In this document: in pieces, positions 29,977-40,659 of the stretch
Numbering within the stretch: position 1 is the stretch's first letter
How the letters are laid out: each line of letters begins with the position of its first letter
From: Seminibacterium arietis
GTDB taxonomy: Bacteria > Pseudomonadota > Gammaproteobacteria > Enterobacterales > Pasteurellaceae
Reading direction: 5' to 3'
Length of the DNA: 64,000 nt
Assembly: GCF_042675725.1 (NCBI RefSeq)
Contig: NZ_JBHTJN010000004.1
Coordinates: forward strand, 124,001 to 188,000
Translations under genes and position numbers: made by a program
The notes under the pieces: generated by a model
Told to the model about the DNA's origin: nothing
What the model saw: only the letters and a program-made list of their open reading frames with translations
Database searches by the model: none

Positions 29977-31227
29977 ATGATGAACGAAATAGCTCAATAC
30001 AAAAACCAATTATTAGAACGTTTCTTATGTTATGTCGGTTTTGATACTCAATCAAAAAGTAATACTAAAACTTCGCCTAGTTCTATTGGTCAAATGAAGT
30101 TAGCAAAATATTTACAGCAAGAGTTGTATGCACTAGGATTACAAAATATAACATTAGATAAAAATGGTGTTTTAACTGCCCTACTTCCTTCTAATGTCAG
30201 CCCTAAAATGCCAACTATCGGTTTTATTGCTCATCTAGATACTTCACCTCAATGCAGTGGAAAGCATATTCGCCCTGAAATTATTGAAAATTATCGTGGT
30301 GGCGATATTGCACTGGGTTTAGGTGAAAAATTTATCAGCCCTGTTTATTATCATTTCTTACATCATCTTATTGGCAAGACACTTATTGTAACTGACGGCA
30401 ACACGTTATTAGGAGCTGATAGTAAAGGAGGAATTGCTGAAATTATCACCGCACTTGCTTTTCTAAAGGATACCTCTTTTCCTCATTGCAACATCTGTGT
30501 AGCTTTCTGTCCCGATAAAGAAATTGGCTTAGGAACAAAAATTCTGCCTTTAGATAAATTTCCCTGCAATTGGGCTTATACTGTCAGTGGTGGAGAAGTC
30601 GGGGAATTAGGCTGTGAAAATTTTAATGCTGCTTATGCTGATATAACATTTCACGGTCAAAATAGTGATGTTGGCAAAGCTAAAAATAATCTCATCAATG
30701 CCCTTGCATTAGCTTGTGAATTTCAACAAAGTCTGCCACAGCAAGAAATGGCAGAAAACTCTGAAGGTGAACAAGGATTCTTCCATTTAGCCACTTTTAA
30801 TGGCAATATTGAACATTCTAAAATCCAGTATTGGATCAGAGATTTCAACAAAATAAGATTTGAACAACGAAAACAATTTTTGCAAAATCTCGTTGATAAC
30901 TTTAATACTAAGAAAAAATTAAAAAGAAAAGTTGAACTTGAGATCAGAGATCATTATTACAATATAGCTGAATCTCCCATTTCTTTGTCTAATGCTGTTG
31001 CTCTCGCTGATAAAGCCATGAAAAACTGCGGTATAAAACCCTTACATAAAGCAATCCGTACTGATACTGAAGGTGCAAAATTAGCTTTAAAAGGTATGGC
31101 TTGTCCAACTCTTTTTACTGGGGCTTATAATCTCCAAAGTAATTATGAACTAATCACTTTAGAAGGAATGTTAGAAAGCGTAAAACTTATCGTACAAATT
31201 AGCCACTGTGCAATGAAACCAATTTAA
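29977..31227 (+). CDS. PepT-like M20 peptidase with a degraded active site (probable pseudoenzyme)
   Basis: The 416-residue protein aligns along its whole length with peptidase T, a zinc tripeptidase, and sits next to potABCD as pepT does in E. coli. Retained are H86 and D88 (AHLDTSP), D148 (LLGAD) and E182. Lost are the catalytic Glu (K181 in CPDKEIG instead of PDEE), a zinc Asp (S204 in YTVSGGE instead of TVDGG), the substrate-site His of the VHPG motif (D231), and the zinc His of YNYHGKHE (Q387). The RGGTDG motif has become RTDTEG. No frameshift or stop is present. It should not act as a normal tripeptidase. It may have a non-catalytic role or be a young pseudogene. Confidence 0.85.
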   Translation: MMNEIAQYKNQLLERFLCYVGFDTQSKSNTKTSPSSIGQMKLAKYLQQELYALGLQNITLDKNGVLTALLPSNVSPKMPTIGFIAHLDTSPQCSGKHIRPEIIENYRGGDIALGLGEKFISPVYYHFLHHLIGKTLIVTDGNTLLGADSKGGIAEIITALAFLKDTSFPHCNICVAFCPDKEIGLGTKILPLDKFPCNWAYTVSGGEVGELGCENFNAAYADITFHGQNSDVGKAKNNLINALALACEFQQSLPQQEMAENSEGEQGFFHLATFNGNIEHSKIQYWIRDFNKIRFEQRKQFLQNLVDNFNTKKKLKRKVELEIRDHYYNIAESPISLSNAVALADKAMKNCGIKPLHKAIRTDTEGAKLALKGMACPTLFTGAYNLQSNYELITLEGMLESVKLIVQISHCAMKPI

Positions 31228-31292
31228 ACGCAAATACACTTAAAAGCAAAATACTGCAACTATCAATATATCGACTTAAACAGTATTACTCA

Positions 31293-34235
31293 TCAACAAT
31301 CCATTAACAACTGTTGCCAAATTTGAGTAATGAATAGCCGTTCCTGTTTAAATTCTTCCGCACTAACTACGGAGGGTAAACCAAGTAAATTTAAATGATG
31401 AATTTTATCACGCAATGTGATGTAGCAATGTTTTAACTTTTCACAAATTTCTACTGGAACTACCGCACTTTCTGCCAGGCTGTCAAAAATGCGGACATTA
31501 TCTGACCATTTAGTTAAATTTTGGTGTTGTTCTGAATAAGCTAAAACTAGATATTGGGCAATAAATTCTATATCAGTAATACCACCACTATCTGTTTTAA
31601 TATTGAACTGTCCTCCTTTATGGTTACTTAAATGTTGATACATTTTTTCTCGCATTTCACGTACATCTTTTTTTAAGATAGCAATATTTCGTTTTTCAGT
31701 TAACACTTGATGTCGAATTTGATCAAATTGGTATTTTAACCTCTCTTCGCCGAATATCGGTCGACTCCGCACCAACGCCTGTTTTTCCCATGTCCATGCT
31801 TCATTAAGTTGATAATTTTTAAAGGCAGTTAATGGACAACCAAGCAATCCAGCCTCACCTGATGGACGCAATCTCATATCAACATCATATAATACCCCAG
31901 CACTCGTATTCATGCTAAAAATGCTAACGATCTTTCGTGATAACCTCAAATAAAACTGATTACTATCAATAACTTTTGTTCCTCCTACAGTTTGCCCAGT
32001 CTGACTATTGTCATATAAAAAAACTAAATCTAAATCTGATTGATAGCCCAATTCAATGCCACCTAATTTGCCATAACCAACGACTAAAAATCCTTTTTCA
32101 TTGGGCTGCAAAAAATCAGGGACACCAAAGCGTTGTGTTACTTGTTTCCATGCAAAATGTACTACTGACTCAATAATTGCTTCCGCCAAATAAGTTAAAT
32201 GATCACTTACTTTCATTACAGGCAATGCACCTAAAATATCTGCGGCAGCTACACGTAAAAGTGCCGTTTGCTTGAATTGACGTAATCCATTAATTAACTG
32301 TTCTTCATCATCTTGTGTCAAACGGAGCATATATTGTCGTAATTGTGCTGGATATTGCGTAAAATCAGGTGGATTAAGTAAAGACTGACGATCTAACAAT
32401 TCATCTAACAAAATAGGATAGCGAGCTACTTGTTCAGCGATCATTTTCGATTTTACACAAAGTTCAATTAGTTGACTTAGTGCTTGTGGATTTTCCAACA
32501 ATAATTCTAGATAAGTAGTTCTGCTGACAATCTTATCAATGATATTTAACACCCGTGGTAATAATTTTACACATTGTTCATGATGAAAGACCTGTGATAG
32601 CACAGATGGCATTAAACGAGAAAGCACCGTTCGTCCTCTTGCTCCAATAACTCGATGCCTTAATTCCTGTTTAAAGCAGACTAGTTTTTCAATAATTTCG
32701 TCATGAAACTCGCTATCGACTGATTGCTGTTGTAGTATCTCAGCGACTTCATCTTCCGCAAAAGACTCATCTAAAAAATCACACCAATTGCTGTTGCAAT
32801 CGCTACTTTCTTTGCCATTTTCTTCGCCAATTAAACTATCAAAAATTAACCGCACTTTTTGCTGGTGATGTTGTAAAGTGCGGTAAAAATCTTGCCAATT
32901 TTCAATTGGATATTCAATTTTTACAACTTGATTTTGATGATCAAGTTGAGTAAATTTTGCCATTGCAACAACTAATCGCAATTGATCTTTTTCATCTGTC
33001 GGTAAAACTTGAGTTTGTTGATCCTTAATTGCCTGTAATATATTTTCCGTTCTTCGTAAAAATAAATAAGATTGTCTTAAATCTTCGCATTGTTCTATTG
33101 TTAGCAACTCTAACTGCTGTAAGTGCGGTAAAATTTTGAGTAATTCATGCTGTTGTAAATGAGCTTCACGACCTCCCCGAATAAGCTGAAAAACTTGCAC
33201 AATAAATTCAATTTCACGAATGCCACCTGCACCTAATTTAATATTATCCACAAGCCCACGACGACGAACTTCTCGCTCTATTTTATCTTTCATATCACGC
33301 AATGCTTGGATGACACTAAAATCAATATAACGTCGATAGACAAAAGGACGCAGTAATTGCTGTAGCGTTTTTACATGAGGATCTTCTTGATCTTGCCCCA
33401 AAATTCGTCCTTTAATTAAAGCATAACGTTCCCAATCTCGCCCTTGTTCTTGATAATATTGCTCCATTGCACTAAAACTAAATACCAACGCTCCACTATC
33501 GCCAAAGGGTCTAAGTCGCATATCTGTACGATATACAAAACCATCTGGAGTAAATTGAGACAACGCATTGATTAATCGTTGCCCAAGTCGAGTAAAAAAC
33601 TTATTATTCTCTACTGCTCTTCTTGCTCCGTCAGTGTGCCCATTACTTGGATAAGCGAAAATCAAATCAATATCTGATGAAAAATTCAACTCAAAACCAC
33701 CCAACTTTCCCATGCCTAAAATATAAAGTTGCTGTGGATGACCTTCATTATCAAGAGGTGTTCCCATCTCTGCACAAGCTCTTAAATAAAGCCAATTTCG
33801 AGTCTCAATAATCAAGCTTTCTGCCAAGTGAGAAAGACGGATAAAAATATCCTCTACTGTCCCTAAATTTAAAGTTTGACAAAAACTAAGCTTTGCCATT
33901 TCACGATGACGAAATTGGCGAATCAATTTATATAACATTTCCTCATTATCAACATTAGCCAGAATCACTTGCAAACGTTGACGATAATCTTCACAATCCG
34001 CTAATTGAGGCGTTTGTTGCCAACAAGAATGCAAAAAGTGCGGTTGTTTTTGCAATACATCTGCGACAAAATCAGACATTGCTACTGCACTTGCAATAGC
34101 TTTAATATTAACTGACAAATCGGATGTCGAAATTTTTTCAAGCAGTGTTTCATCGTATTGACTAGGAAAATGAGAAATCAATATTCTTGCAAAACTGAGC
34201 AATATTTCTTTCGATATAGGCAATTGAGGTGACAT
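31293..34235 (-). CDS. glnE: GlnE, glutamine synthetase adenylyltransferase
   Basis: The 980-residue protein has two nucleotidyltransferase domains, each with the GxGKLGG...SDxDL motif: [20 protein letters not shown] near residue 175 and [20 protein letters not shown] near 745. The N-terminal half removes AMP from glutamine synthetase and the C-terminal half adds it, according to nitrogen status and PII state. ATG 34235 is chosen over one eight codons upstream because AAGGA lies just before it. An inverted uptake-signal pair is embedded in the coding sequence at 32849-32884, in the linker between the two halves. Confidence 0.95.
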   Translation of the reverse strand: MSPQLPISKEILLSFARILISHFPSQYDETLLEKISTSDLSVNIKAIASAVAMSDFVADVLQKQPHFLHSCWQQTPQLADCEDYRQRLQVILANVDNEEMLYKLIRQFRHREMAKLSFCQTLNLGTVEDIFIRLSHLAESLIIETRNWLYLRACAEMGTPLDNEGHPQQLYILGMGKLGGFELNFSSDIDLIFAYPSNGHTDGARRAVENNKFFTRLGQRLINALSQFTPDGFVYRTDMRLRPFGDSGALVFSFSAMEQYYQEQGRDWERYALIKGRILGQDQEDPHVKTLQQLLRPFVYRRYIDFSVIQALRDMKDKIEREVRRRGLVDNIKLGAGGIREIEFIVQVFQLIRGGREAHLQQHELLKILPHLQQLELLTIEQCEDLRQSYLFLRRTENILQAIKDQQTQVLPTDEKDQLRLVVAMAKFTQLDHQNQVVKIEYPIENWQDFYRTLQHHQQKVRLIFDSLIGEENGKESSDCNSNWCDFLDESFAEDEVAEILQQQSVDSEFHDEIIEKLVCFKQELRHRVIGARGRTVLSRLMPSVLSQVFHHEQCVKLLPRVLNIIDKIVSRTTYLELLLENPQALSQLIELCVKSKMIAEQVARYPILLDELLDRQSLLNPPDFTQYPAQLRQYMLRLTQDDEEQLINGLRQFKQTALLRVAAADILGALPVMKVSDHLTYLAEAIIESVVHFAWKQVTQRFGVPDFLQPNEKGFLVVGYGKLGGIELGYQSDLDLVFLYDNSQTGQTVGGTKVIDSNQFYLRLSRKIVSIFSMNTSAGVLYDVDMRLRPSGEAGLLGCPLTAFKNYQLNEAWTWEKQALVRSRPIFGEERLKYQFDQIRHQVLTEKRNIAILKKDVREMREKMYQHLSNHKGGQFNIKTDSGGITDIEFIAQYLVLAYSEQHQNLTKWSDNVRIFDSLAESAVVPVEICEKLKHCYITLRDKIHHLNLLGLPSVVSAEEFKQERLFITQIWQQLLMDC
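32849..32884. repeat. Inverted uptake-signal pair inside glnE
   Basis: Exact cores at 32849-32857 and 32876-32884 are complementary and could form a 9- to 10-bp hairpin with an 18-nt loop within the glnE reading frame. They encode part of [16 protein letters not shown] in the interdomain linker. Confidence 0.8.
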
Positions 34236-34336
34236 GAAAATCCTTGTAATTGAAAACAATAATTTCCAATACTATACAAATTAACGTTCTTAAAATCCAT
34301 TCTTTCATTAGTAAGAAAAATAGTATATGATGTCAG

Positions 34337-34416
34337 AGTAGTCGGGGTGCTGACCAAAAGTTAAGCTGAGATCATACCCGTGAACCTGATACAGGTAATG
34401 CTGACGTAGGAAACTT
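34337..34416 (+). ncRNA. TPP (thiamine pyrophosphate) riboswitch, THI element
   Basis: The conserved words CGGGGTGCT, GCTGAGAT, ACCCGTGAACCTGATACAGGTAATGCTGACGTAGGAA are all present in order and spacing, defining the TPP aptamer. It precedes thiBPQ by 108 nt and would lower expression of thiamine uptake when TPP is plentiful. Confidence 0.95.
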
Positions 34417-34431
34417 ATATGACCATTTCTT

Positions 34432-34454
34432 AAAGCAAATTAACTCTTTGCTTT
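34432..34454 (+). promoter_or_regulatory. Hairpin in the riboswitch expression platform
   Basis: AAAGCAAA and TTTGCTTT form an 8-bp stem with a 7-nt loop, 16 nt after the aptamer. No U run follows, so it is not an obvious terminator and may be part of the folding switch. The thiB Shine-Dalgarno (TAAGGAAAA) lies further on, near 34513. Confidence 0.45.
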
Positions 34455-34524
34455 CCAATTAGTTAAGTCTATCTATAAGCCTTACCCGTTAAAATTTATT
34501 AATTTTTAACTTTAAGGAAAACTG

Positions 34525-35520
34525 ATGAAATTCAAAACATTCTCATTCATTACCGCACTTGCTTGTTGTGCTATAACTACTCAAGCAGAAAATTTAAATG
34601 TATACAGCTATGATAGCTTTACTTCTGATTGGGGTGCAGGTCCTAAAATCAAAACATTATTTGAACAAAAATTCCCACAGTGTCAATTACAATACACTAC
34701 TTTTGATAGTGCAGGAACAATGTTTAACCGCATACGTTTAGAAGGTAATAAATTAAAAGCAGATATAGTGTTAGGACTAGATAACTATATGTTAGATGAG
34801 GCTCAGCACACTGGTTTATTTACTAAAAATGCAGTGGATCTAAACACAATTTCTCTACCTTTAGAGTGGAATAATCAAACGTTTTTACCCTATGATTTCG
34901 GATTATATGCGTTTATTTACGATAAAAATAAATTACCACATCCCCCAAAAAGCTTAAAAGAATTAGTTGAGCGTCAAGATCTCAAAATAATTTATCAAGA
35001 TCCTCGTACTAGTAGCGTAGGGCAAGGTTTAATGGTATGGTTGAATGCTGTTTATCCACAAGATCAAGTTGCATCAGCATGGCAAACTTTAGCTAAACAC
35101 ACCGTTACTGTAGGGAAAGGTTGGTCATCAACTTATGGTGCATTTTTGAAAGGTGAAGCAGATTTAGTATTAAGTCAAAACACATCCCCACTTTATCATT
35201 TAATTAATGAGAAAAAAGACAATTACGCTGCTACCGAATTTTCTGAAGGCAATATTCTACAAATTGAATTAGCTGCAAAAGTCGCTGGTCGCAACAATAA
35301 TTGTGCAGATCATTTCATGGCATTTCTAATTAGCCCAACAGCTCAAAAAGAAATTGCATTATACAATACAATGCTTCCTGTCAGCCGTGAATCAATTGAA
35401 CCTCATTACGATGCACTGAAGGCAGAAGTGGCTACAAAACTAATATTAAATACACAAAATGTAAAACAAGCTGATTTGAAAAAATGGATTGATACTTGGC
35501 AACGTAGTTTGATCAAATAA
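34525..35520 (+). CDS. thiB: ThiB, periplasmic thiamine/TPP-binding protein
   Basis: The 331-residue precursor has a signal peptide (about residues 1-21, ending TQA) and the binding-protein pattern LNVYSYDSFTSDWGAGPKI of ThiB/TbpA, which captures thiamine and its phosphates. Conserved segments FDSAGTMFNRIRLEG and GKGWSSTYGAFLKGEADLVLSQNTSP support this. It is under the TPP riboswitch and shares one base (TAATG) with thiP. A second uptake-signal core lies in the signal-peptide region. Confidence 0.96.
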   Translation: MKFKTFSFITALACCAITTQAENLNVYSYDSFTSDWGAGPKIKTLFEQKFPQCQLQYTTFDSAGTMFNRIRLEGNKLKADIVLGLDNYMLDEAQHTGLFTKNAVDLNTISLPLEWNNQTFLPYDFGLYAFIYDKNKLPHPPKSLKELVERQDLKIIYQDPRTSSVGQGLMVWLNAVYPQDQVASAWQTLAKHTVTVGKGWSSTYGAFLKGEADLVLSQNTSPLYHLINEKKDNYAATEFSEGNILQIELAAKVAGRNNNCADHFMAFLISPTAQKEIALYNTMLPVSRESIEPHYDALKAEVATKLILNTQNVKQADLKKWIDTWQRSLIK

Positions 35521-37118
35521 TGAATCTTAGTCTAAAAAAACTCCGCCCAGCTCATTATATGGGCGGAATTTGCGTAATATTAGGGTTAACTGCATTTTAT
35601 GCTATAGCACTAAAATCTGTGTTTTCAGTAAGCGAAAACGCAGATTGGCACAGCTTTTTAAAAGATAGTTACTTACACCATGTTATTTTTTTCAGCGTTT
35701 TACAGGCTTTCCTTTCTGCTTGGCTTTCTATTATCATCGGCGTATTTTTTGCTAGAACACTATTCTATTTAGAGTTTGTTGGAAAATCACTAGTTTTAAA
35801 ATTACTTTCCCTTACCTATGTACTGCCCTCGTTAGTCGCTGTATTTGGAATTATCGGCATTTATGGCAATGCAGGCTGGATTGCTAATATAACTGCGAGG
35901 TTAAATATTGACTGGCAACCTAATATTTATGGTTTAAGCGGTATTTTAGTTGCAAATTTGTTTTTCAATATTCCTTTAGCAACAAAAATTTTTTTGCAGT
36001 CACTGTGTAGTATACCCAATCAGCAAAGACAGCTAGCTGCACAACTTGGAATTCGAGGTTGGCAGTTTATAAGATTGATTGAGTTACCTTATTTACGTCA
36101 GCAATTGCTATCATTATTTGCATTAGTTTTTATGCTTTGCTTCACAGGTTTCACTATTGTATTAACATTAGGCGGAGGACCACAATATACTACGTTAGAA
36201 GTAGCTATTTATCAGGCTATTGTTTTTGAATTTAACTTATCCAAAGCTGCCTTATTTGCTTTACTACAGTTTTTATTTTGTTTTGTGATTTTTTCCACTA
36301 TGAGTTCATTTTCTAAAAACCATATAGCAGAAATTAATCAAAAAAAATTATGGAAAGCTTCTCAATCAAGTGCGGTCAAAATTTTACAACTATTTATCCT
36401 ACTAACTATCCTATTGTTTTTACTGACCCCACTATTAAATATCATCGTTGCTGGATTTAATCTACATTTAATTTTTCAATCATTACAAAATCCGCAACTT
36501 TGGCGTGCATTAGGATATTCCATCACTATTGCTCCTATATCTGCTTGTACAGCATTAATTTTTTCAATTGCTCTACTATTGCTATCAAGACGTTTACAAT
36601 GGCTTAATTATAATAATGTGGCAAATGCTATTTTAAATGCTGGAATGGTAATTTTAGCAATTCCTACTCTAGTACTAGCAATGGGGCTATTTATTTGCTT
36701 ACAACACATTGATTTTACACCAATCCATCTCTTTGGAATTGTCGTGTTATGTAATGCCCTTGCAGCAATGCCTTTTGTTTTACGAATACTGCATACACCA
36801 ATGAATAACAATATGCAATATTATGAAAAACTATGTCAATCACTTGGTATTAAGGGGATAGCAAGATGGTACTGGGTAGAACGCCATACTTTATCTCATC
36901 CTCTAAAATATGCTTTTGCTATAGCTTGTGCGTTGTCACTAGGTGATTTCACTGCAATTGCGTTATTCGGCACTCAAGATTTTACATCTCTACCGCACTT
37001 ACTTTACAGCCAGCTTGGTAGTTATCGTAATCAAGAAGGTGCTGTCACTGCACTTTTACTATTAATTTTTTGTAGCTTAATTTTTATTTTTGCAGAGCAT
37101 CATCATGATAAAACTTAA
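35520..37118 (+). CDS. thiP: ThiP, thiamine ABC transporter permease
   Basis: The 532-residue fused permease has two halves of about six helices each (roughly 1-265 and 280-532) with EAA-like loops near [21 protein letters not shown] and [21 protein letters not shown]. It forms the channel for thiamine import with ThiB and ThiQ. It ends in HHHDKT, and the last 14 nt contain the thiQ start. The same fused architecture is used by E. coli ThiP. Confidence 0.95.
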   Translation: MNLSLKKLRPAHYMGGICVILGLTAFYAIALKSVFSVSENADWHSFLKDSYLHHVIFFSVLQAFLSAWLSIIIGVFFARTLFYLEFVGKSLVLKLLSLTYVLPSLVAVFGIIGIYGNAGWIANITARLNIDWQPNIYGLSGILVANLFFNIPLATKIFLQSLCSIPNQQRQLAAQLGIRGWQFIRLIELPYLRQQLLSLFALVFMLCFTGFTIVLTLGGGPQYTTLEVAIYQAIVFEFNLSKAALFALLQFLFCFVIFSTMSSFSKNHIAEINQKKLWKASQSSAVKILQLFILLTILLFLLTPLLNIIVAGFNLHLIFQSLQNPQLWRALGYSITIAPISACTALIFSIALLLLSRRLQWLNYNNVANAILNAGMVILAIPTLVLAMGLFICLQHIDFTPIHLFGIVVLCNALAAMPFVLRILHTPMNNNMQYYEKLCQSLGIKGIARWYWVERHTLSHPLKYAFAIACALSLGDFTAIALFGTQDFTSLPHLLYSQLGSYRNQEGAVTALLLLIFCSLIFIFAEHHHDKT

Positions 37119-37737
37119 TGTTCAATTCGATTACCCTAACACATCAATGCACTTTAATTTACATATTCGTCCACAAGAAAAAGTTGCATTAATTGGTCCC
37201 AGTGGTTCTGGTAAAAGTAGCCTGTTGAATTTGATCGCGGGCTTTGAATTACCATCACAAGGGGAGATTTGGTTAAATGGAAAAAATCATACTTATAGTG
37301 AACCGCATTTACGCCCCGTTTCAATACTATTTCAAGAAAATAATTTATTTCCACATTTAACTGTTCAGCAGAATATTGCTCTCAGTTTGACTACGCACAG
37401 TAAGCTCAACTCTAAACAATTAGAGCAAGTTGAAAATGCGGCAAGTGCGGTCAGTTTGCAGAATTTTTTAAAACGTCGTCCAACAGAACTGTCTGGAGGA
37501 CAAAAACAACGTGTAGCACTCGCTCGATGTTTATTACGAGATAAACCAATTTTACTATTAGATGAACCTTTTTCTTCATTAGATCCCGATTTGCGTAGTG
37601 AAATGTTCAATTTAATTGACCAATTATGTAATGAAAAACAACTCACAATGCTGTTAGTTACTCATCAGCCCAAAGAATTAGAAGGAAAAATTGACCGCAC
37701 TTTACTACTTGAAAAAGGTCGGATCAGAAATGACTAA
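37105..37737 (+). CDS. thiQ: ThiQ, thiamine ABC transporter ATPase
   Basis: The 210-residue short ATPase has Walker [13 protein letters not shown], signature [16 protein letters not shown], Walker [12 protein letters not shown] and the switch His in [10 protein letters not shown]. It lacks a C-terminal regulatory domain, as expected for ThiQ. I use ATG 37105 ([11 protein letters not shown]), which overlaps thiP by 14 nt, rather than an earlier start five codons upstream. An uptake signal lies within the coding region near 37443. Confidence 0.94.
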   Translation: MIKLNVQFDYPNTSMHFNLHIRPQEKVALIGPSGSGKSSLLNLIAGFELPSQGEIWLNGKNHTYSEPHLRPVSILFQENNLFPHLTVQQNIALSLTTHSKLNSKQLEQVENAASAVSLQNFLKRRPTELSGGQKQRVALARCLLRDKPILLLDEPFSSLDPDLRSEMFNLIDQLCNEKQLTMLLVTHQPKELEGKIDRTLLLEKGRIRND

Positions 37738-37803
37738 TTGTGTTTGATATTGATTTAACATTAAAATAATACTGTTTTATTTTTTAGGAAACGTTATTAG
37801 CTT

Positions 37804-38805
37804 ATGAGTATTACAACTATTGAAATTCCCTCACTTACCCCTCATCCAACGCTCGAATATTGGTCAGTATGTAAAGTTGAGGCGTTGTTTGAAACACCCT
37901 TTTTAGAATTAATCTATCGTGCCGCACAAATACATCGTGAAAATTTTAATCCACAAGCCATTCAACTTTCTACTTTAATGTCCATCAAAACTGGAGGTTG
38001 CCCCGAAGATTGTGGCTATTGCCCGCAATCCGCTCGCTATCAAACAGGTGTACAAAATCAGCAACTGGTTAATATAGAAGAAATCATTGAAAAAGCAAAA
38101 ATTGCAAAATCTCGTGGTGCTGGGCGTTTTTGTATGGGAGCTGCATGGCGAGGTCCAAAACCAAAGGATATTGAAAAAATAACTGAAATTATTAAAGCAG
38201 TAAAAGCTCTTGGCTTAGAAACTTGCGGTACGTTTGGTTTATTGCAAGATGGTATGGCTGAAGATTTAAAAAATGCTGGGCTTGATTATTATAACCACAA
38301 TTTAGATACCGCACCTGAACATTATCAAAAAATCATCGGTACACGTCAATTTGATGATCGCCTTAACACGCTAGGAAAAGTTCGCAAAGCAGGTTTAAAA
38401 GTATGCTGTGGTGGAATTGTAGGAATGGATGAGACTCGTAAAGAACGAGCAGCATTTATTGCGAGTCTTGCTAATTTAGATCCTCAACCTGAATCAGTAC
38501 CAATAAACCAATTAGTCAAAGTAGAAGGCACGCCTTTAGCAGAAGCAGCAGATCTTGATTGGACAGAGTTTGTTCGTACTGTCGCAGTAGCTCGCATCGT
38601 TATGCCCAAAAGCTATGTTCGTCTTTCTGCTGGTCGTACTAATATGTCAGAAGAAATGCAAACATTATGTTTTCTAGCTGGGGCAAATTCAATTTTCTAC
38701 GGCGATAAATTATTAGTCACAGAAAATTCGGAAGAGGATAACGATCAAATTTTAATGGCAAAACTCGATCTTGAACCCGAAACAGAGCAAAATCGTAAAA
38801 AATAG
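37804..38805 (+). CDS. bioB: BioB, biotin synthase
   Basis: The 333-residue radical-SAM enzyme converts dethiobiotin to biotin. The radical-SAM cluster motif CPEDCGYC appears near residue 66. Further conserved elements are [29 protein letters not shown] and the R-containing SAGRTNM near the end, where the sulfur-donor 2Fe-2S ligands cluster. No other biotin genes are adjacent; a lone bioB after thiBPQ is also found in H. influenzae. It is 66 bp after thiQ and may be partly co-transcribed. Confidence 0.96.
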   Translation: MSITTIEIPSLTPHPTLEYWSVCKVEALFETPFLELIYRAAQIHRENFNPQAIQLSTLMSIKTGGCPEDCGYCPQSARYQTGVQNQQLVNIEEIIEKAKIAKSRGAGRFCMGAAWRGPKPKDIEKITEIIKAVKALGLETCGTFGLLQDGMAEDLKNAGLDYYNHNLDTAPEHYQKIIGTRQFDDRLNTLGKVRKAGLKVCCGGIVGMDETRKERAAFIASLANLDPQPESVPINQLVKVEGTPLAEAADLDWTEFVRTVAVARIVMPKSYVRLSAGRTNMSEEMQTLCFLAGANSIFYGDKLLVTENSEEDNDQILMAKLDLEPETEQNRKK

Positions 38806-38898
38806 CAAATTTATATAAAACAGGCTGTTGTAGCTTTTCATTTTTACAATTATCTCTATAATAACAAGATTATTTTCATTTCTAAATAGGAAAACAGT

Positions 38899-40086
38899 AT
38901 GACCGATATGAATGTAGTTCTTGCTGAGCTTAAGCGTGGTGTTGAACAAATTTTTTCTGAGCAAGATTTTATTGATAAGTTAAAAGAAAATCGTCCGTTA
39001 CGAATTAAATTAGGAGCAGATCCAACCGCACCTGATATTCACTTAGGGCATACTGTAATACTGAATAAATTACGCCAATTTCAAAATTTTGGCCATGAAG
39101 TCATTTTTTTAATAGGCGATTTTACCGCTACTGTGGGAGATCCATCTGGTAAAAATGCGACTCGCCCACCGCTTTCAAGAGAAGATGTGCTACGTAATGC
39201 TGAGACTTATAAAACTCAGATTTTTAAAATTTTAGATCCGCAAAAAACTCGTGTGGTATTTAACTCTGAATGGCTAAGTGAATTAGGTACAATCGGCATG
39301 ATTCGTCTTGCTTCTCGCTATACTGTCGCACGTATGTTAGAGCGTGACGACTTCAAAAAACGTTTTGCTAATAATCAATCTATCGCTATTCATGAATTTA
39401 TTTATCCACTCTTACAAGGACAGGATTCCGTACATCTACAAGCAGATGTGGAATTAGGTGGCACAGATCAAACTTTCAATTTACTAATGGGACGTGAATT
39501 ACAAAAAATGGAAGGGCAAAAACCTCAAGTGGCAATTACACTTCCATTATTAGTAGGGTTAGATGGCGAGAAAAAAATGTCCAAATCACTCGGCAATTAC
39601 ATTGGTGTAGACGAAGCACCAAGTGAAATGTTTGGTAAAATCATGTCCATTTCTGACAAATTAATGTGGGATTGGTACAATTTACTTTCATTCCGTCCAC
39701 TCACTGAAATTGCACAATTTAAACAAGAAGTTGAAAAAGGACGAAATCCTCGTGATATTAAGATCTTATTAGCAAAAGAAATCATCACTCGTTTTCACTC
39801 ACAAGAGGCAGCAGATTTAGCGGAACAGGATTTTATTAACCGTTTCCAAAAAGGAGCAATACCAGATCAAATGCCTGAATTTGAACTTGTTGGTGAAATT
39901 GCTATCGCTAATCTGTTAAAAGAAGCTGGTTTAGTAGAAACGACTTCTGAAGCTATCCGTATGATAAATCAAGGTGGCGTAAAAATTGATGGTAAAAAAA
40001 TCAATGATAGCAAATTAAAAATCGCTGCATCTACTGCTGTATATCAAGTAGGTAAACGAAAATTTGCTCGAGTTACTGTAAAATAA
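38899..40086 (+). CDS. tyrS: TyrS, tyrosyl-tRNA synthetase
   Basis: The 395-residue class I synthetase has HLGH at 48-51 and KMSKS at 226-230, with a C-terminal S4 RNA-binding domain (about 330-395; [23 protein letters not shown]). Its sequence is of the longer TyrZ-like type found in Pasteurellaceae rather than the E. coli TyrS type. It starts after AAATAGGAAAA, and an inverted uptake-signal terminator follows. Confidence 0.96.
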   Translation: MTDMNVVLAELKRGVEQIFSEQDFIDKLKENRPLRIKLGADPTAPDIHLGHTVILNKLRQFQNFGHEVIFLIGDFTATVGDPSGKNATRPPLSREDVLRNAETYKTQIFKILDPQKTRVVFNSEWLSELGTIGMIRLASRYTVARMLERDDFKKRFANNQSIAIHEFIYPLLQGQDSVHLQADVELGGTDQTFNLLMGRELQKMEGQKPQVAITLPLLVGLDGEKKMSKSLGNYIGVDEAPSEMFGKIMSISDKLMWDWYNLLSFRPLTEIAQFKQEVEKGRNPRDIKILLAKEIITRFHSQEAADLAEQDFINRFQKGAIPDQMPEFELVGEIAIANLLKEAGLVETTSEAIRMINQGGVKIDGKKINDSKLKIAASTAVYQVGKRKFARVTVK

Positions 40087-40103
40087 TAATTTTACAACAT
40101 TAA

Positions 40104-40128
40104 AAGTGCGGTGATTTCTACCGCACTT
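40104..40128 (+). terminator. tyrS terminator from inverted uptake signals
   Basis: Complementary cores at 40104-40112 and 40120-40128 form the stem with a 7-nt loop, 17 nt after the tyrS stop. Only a short T tail follows (TTTC). Confidence 0.7.
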
Positions 40129-40171
40129 TCAACTAATAACTATAAATTTAACTTTTGATACTCAACGAATA

Positions 40172-40657
40172 ATGACAACTTACAGCCAATATATTGCCGA
40201 TGAAAATTCAATGTGCCAATTTGGTGCGAAACTAGTTCAGGCGATTTGTAATATACAAAACAATGAAACCGTTGTACTGTACTTAAACGGTGAACTAGGT
40301 GCTGGGAAAACGACACTTAGCCGTGGAATTATCCAAAGTTTAGGTCATCAAGGTAACGTAAAAAGCCCTACTTATACATTAGTAGAAGAGTATCATTTAC
40401 CGCAAAAACAAGTTTATCATTTTGATTTATACCGTTTAAGTGATCCTGAAGAACTTGAATTTATTGGAATTCGTGATTATTTTAAAGCAAATAGCCTTTG
40501 TTTAATTGAATGGGCAGAAAAAGGGCAAGGCTTATTGGCTGAAGCTGACTTGCTCATCAATATTGAGTATGCTGATTTTGCACGTAATATTCAATTAGTT
40601 GCTACAACCCAACTTGGTGAAAAAATTTTACAAAATTTAACCGCACTTGATGGATAA
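40172..40657 (+). CDS. tsaE: TsaE, tRNA t6A-synthesis ATPase
   Basis: The 161-residue P-loop ATPase has Walker [15 protein letters not shown], the [10 protein letters not shown] switch segment and the [13 protein letters not shown] and LIEWAEKG motifs of TsaE. It works with TsaB, TsaC and TsaD to make the essential t6A37 modification of ANN-decoding tRNAs. It starts a tight run tsaE-amiB-mutL-miaA-hfq that is conserved with E. coli. amiB begins 2 nt after the stop. Confidence 0.95.
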   Translation: MTTYSQYIADENSMCQFGAKLVQAICNIQNNETVVLYLNGELGAGKTTLSRGIIQSLGHQGNVKSPTYTLVEEYHLPQKQVYHFDLYRLSDPEELEFIGIRDYFKANSLCLIEWAEKGQGLLAEADLLINIEYADFARNIQLVATTQLGEKILQNLTALDG

Positions 40658-40659
40658 CA

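Noticed and set aside
29977..31227. PepT-like gene as a frameshifted pseudogene or sequencing error
   Set aside because: The codons were re-read at each altered site; the frame is open end to end and the substitutions are scattered single-residue changes, not a shifted block.
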